Source: Myxococcales bacterium UBA1238 (GTDB taxonomy: Bacteria; Myxococcota_A; Bradymonadia; UBA7976; UBA1532). Taken from it: a stretch of 15,726 nt of DNA. Each line of letters starts with the position of its first letter. Position 1 is the stretch's first letter. The stretch lies in NCBI GenBank assembly GCA_002309015.1, contig DBWM01000049.1:1-15726 (forward strand), read 5' to 3'. A program made the translations under genes and the position numbers. The notes below the pieces were generated by a model. The model did not search any database, was not told the origin of the DNA, and saw only the letters and a program-made list of their open reading frames with translations. Positions 15,401 to 15,726 of the stretch are shown here, piece after piece.

Positions 15401-15726
15401 TCAAATCCTCCTTTCCGCCGGTGCAAACGTCAATGAACTGAATAAAGGGCTGCAGAATGCGCTTTTGAGGAATTCCGCCGGTGCAGCGAAGGCGGCAAAG
15501 CTTTTGATCGATGCCGGCGCCCGGTTCAGCGACAAGGAATTTTTAAGTGCGGTCTGGCTCCCGGATGCGGAACTCGTCAAAGCGATGCTCGCAAAGAAAG
15601 CAAACCCGAACGCCCAATCCCAATCTGTGACCGCGCTGATGATCGCCTCTGAGCGCGGGGATGCGGAATCCGTCAAAGCCCTGCTCGAAGCCAAAGCAAG
15701 CGTCAACGCGAAGGACCGCGATGGCC
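12489..15726 (+). CDS. Ankyrin-repeat lipoprotein, 3' end outside window (1079 aa visible)
   Basis: The start at 12489 has GGGAG 7 nt upstream and gives a short lipoprotein signal peptide with lipobox LTAC (Cys16) followed by Ser, so the protein is predicted to be exported and lipid-anchored. Residues 17-110 are a charged, Pro/Lys/Glu/Asp-rich linker. From about residue 113 to the window edge there are about 29 ankyrin repeats of the T(A/P)L-xxA ... VKALL-xAGA-(D/N)-(V/P)-N-(A) type. Some are irregular: the first has an insertion with CDDCD, the ninth has a loop with two Cys, and the thirteenth and fourteenth are shortened or fused. Ankyrin repeats bind other proteins; there is no sign of an enzyme domain in the visible part, and the 3' part could hold one. 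The gene diverges from paralog D, and its partner is unknown; contact with the cysteine-rich lipoproteins in the envelope is only a guess from adjacency. Confidence 0.95.
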   Translation, partial: MKVLPLLIASLALTACSQPKPVPVTPKTVEEMPQKTAEQTDSSLGKNKKADPSADPKANETAVKSPLSLIADAKAAEPEDGSDQDDPELFQDDLTEVHCTGSDYGYGMGTDGPNLLWITHAGHVEEVKALIASGADVNQWGVLHPHCDDCDKDPKTPLMIAVLEDPTEAHFEIVRTLLNAGADAEARNLKRESALMFASDGAPSAVRTEIVKALLKFGANPNASDFGNRTSLLRAAQHGNLEVARALIEAGADLKGNQGLDALISASWAGNQDLVRLLLDSGVRIYREDDSKDLSLVKAVILSDAEMVKMLLDSGADPNASLDRRPALHWAYSEEIVQRLLSAGADPDGRDREQGTALMHAAKLALPEVLKALLSAGADPDARNRSNETALLFASGQLDPSLCKDSECAAFKARSFESIRLLLKAGADPNALDNHHQTALLKAVEWRDVEIVQALIDAGSEIDIKDDGGDTPLIKAASQGQTEKVKALLKAKADPGIIGYGGSSSRMTALMLATKNNHPEMVKALIAAGADVNQTSTFWSSLDPLQLAVQNSPESISALLSAGATQKTAALFSAYYAPNTKRGKIVKALIKAGADVNARGFMGRTPLIRLALNAEATKALLAAGADPNAKDQDGWTPLMTAADAQNRGAVRLLLEAGVDVNAQANLEYNALDVSCGKADLVKLLLDAGANPNAPSKYRNALIRAVVEGSPEAVKILLDAGANPNWQNEYSGRTVLIVAVENGNLEAVKALLEAGANVNARYESRTALTIAAERGNVAIVRALLEAGAHPDTFDEDDLMTALHLAAKKGNAESVKALIAAGADVNRKDAEQSTALLYAAEGGHSEAVKALIKAGAKLNVHLKSGETPLILAVRKGDQESVLALIDARADVNYKTRRGETALIAAVESGSLDAVKALLKAKAKIDARTKEGTILNIAVSNGNAAMVKALLEAGAKVNNKSFIDAAQSGNVEVLQILLSAGANVNELNKGLQNALLRNSAGAAKAAKLLIDAGARFSDKEFLSAVWLPDAELVKAMLAKKANPNAQSQSVTALMIASERGDAESVKALLEAKASVNAKDRDG
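12849..15726 (+). repeat. Ankyrin-repeat tract (about 29 units in window)
   Basis: Units of about 30-37 residues encode the motif A(G)NxExVKALLxAGADVNA. Later units (about residue 690 onward) are more uniform in both protein and DNA than the early ones, suggesting that the tract grew by duplication toward its C-terminal side. Confidence 0.9.

Overview
The window reads as a chromosomal stretch of a fairly GC-rich Gram-negative bacterium of the myxobacterial/deltaproteobacterial kind (Myxococcota or Bradymonadales-like). This is inferred from style only: large secreted lipoproteins with Asp/Gly-rich low-complexity spacers followed by dense cysteine modules, plus a very long ankyrin-repeat lipoprotein. 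No marker gene is present to fix the taxon.

Layout. From 1 to 12293 everything is on the minus strand. Four paralogous cysteine-rich lipoprotein genes lie head-to-tail: D (9732-12293), C (6777-9599), B (2382-5534) and A (2281 down to the left edge, 3' end missing). They are interrupted once, between C and B, by an unrelated small cytoplasmic helical protein (5649-6347, tentatively DUF6261-like). At the right, 12489 to the window edge, a plus-strand gene diverges from D and encodes an ankyrin lipoprotein with about 29 repeats inside the window; its 3' end is missing.

The four paralogs share one plan: lipoprotein signal peptide with Cys21 followed by four Asp, an Asp/Gly spacer of variable length, an eight-Cys N-terminal domain, a run of short four-Cys modules (about 27 residues; 4, 4, 8 and 5 copies in A, B, C and D), a run of long ten-Cys repeats (about 85 residues; at least 6, then 8, 6 and 6), and in B, C and D a half-repeat that ends the protein. 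Each gene has its own Shine-Dalgarno and the same promoter-like element (TTGCAA, 16 nt, TTAAAT/C), so each looks like a self-contained cassette rather than a cistron of one operon.

The non-coding DNA is unusual. A 43-bp tandem array (7 full units and a partial one, 6456-6780) abuts the stop codon of C; a 1.2-unit relic abuts the stop codon of D. A different 25-nt flank is shared by the ends of B and of the unrelated helical-protein gene. These shared flanks begin at or within stop codons and suggest that the cassettes were copied and joined by recombination at gene ends.

There are no RNA genes, transposases or CRISPR arrays. No function for the cluster can be assigned from sequence. The best inference is a repeat-variable family of disulfide-rich, lipid-anchored envelope proteins that may diversify by recombination, next to an exported ankyrin scaffold.
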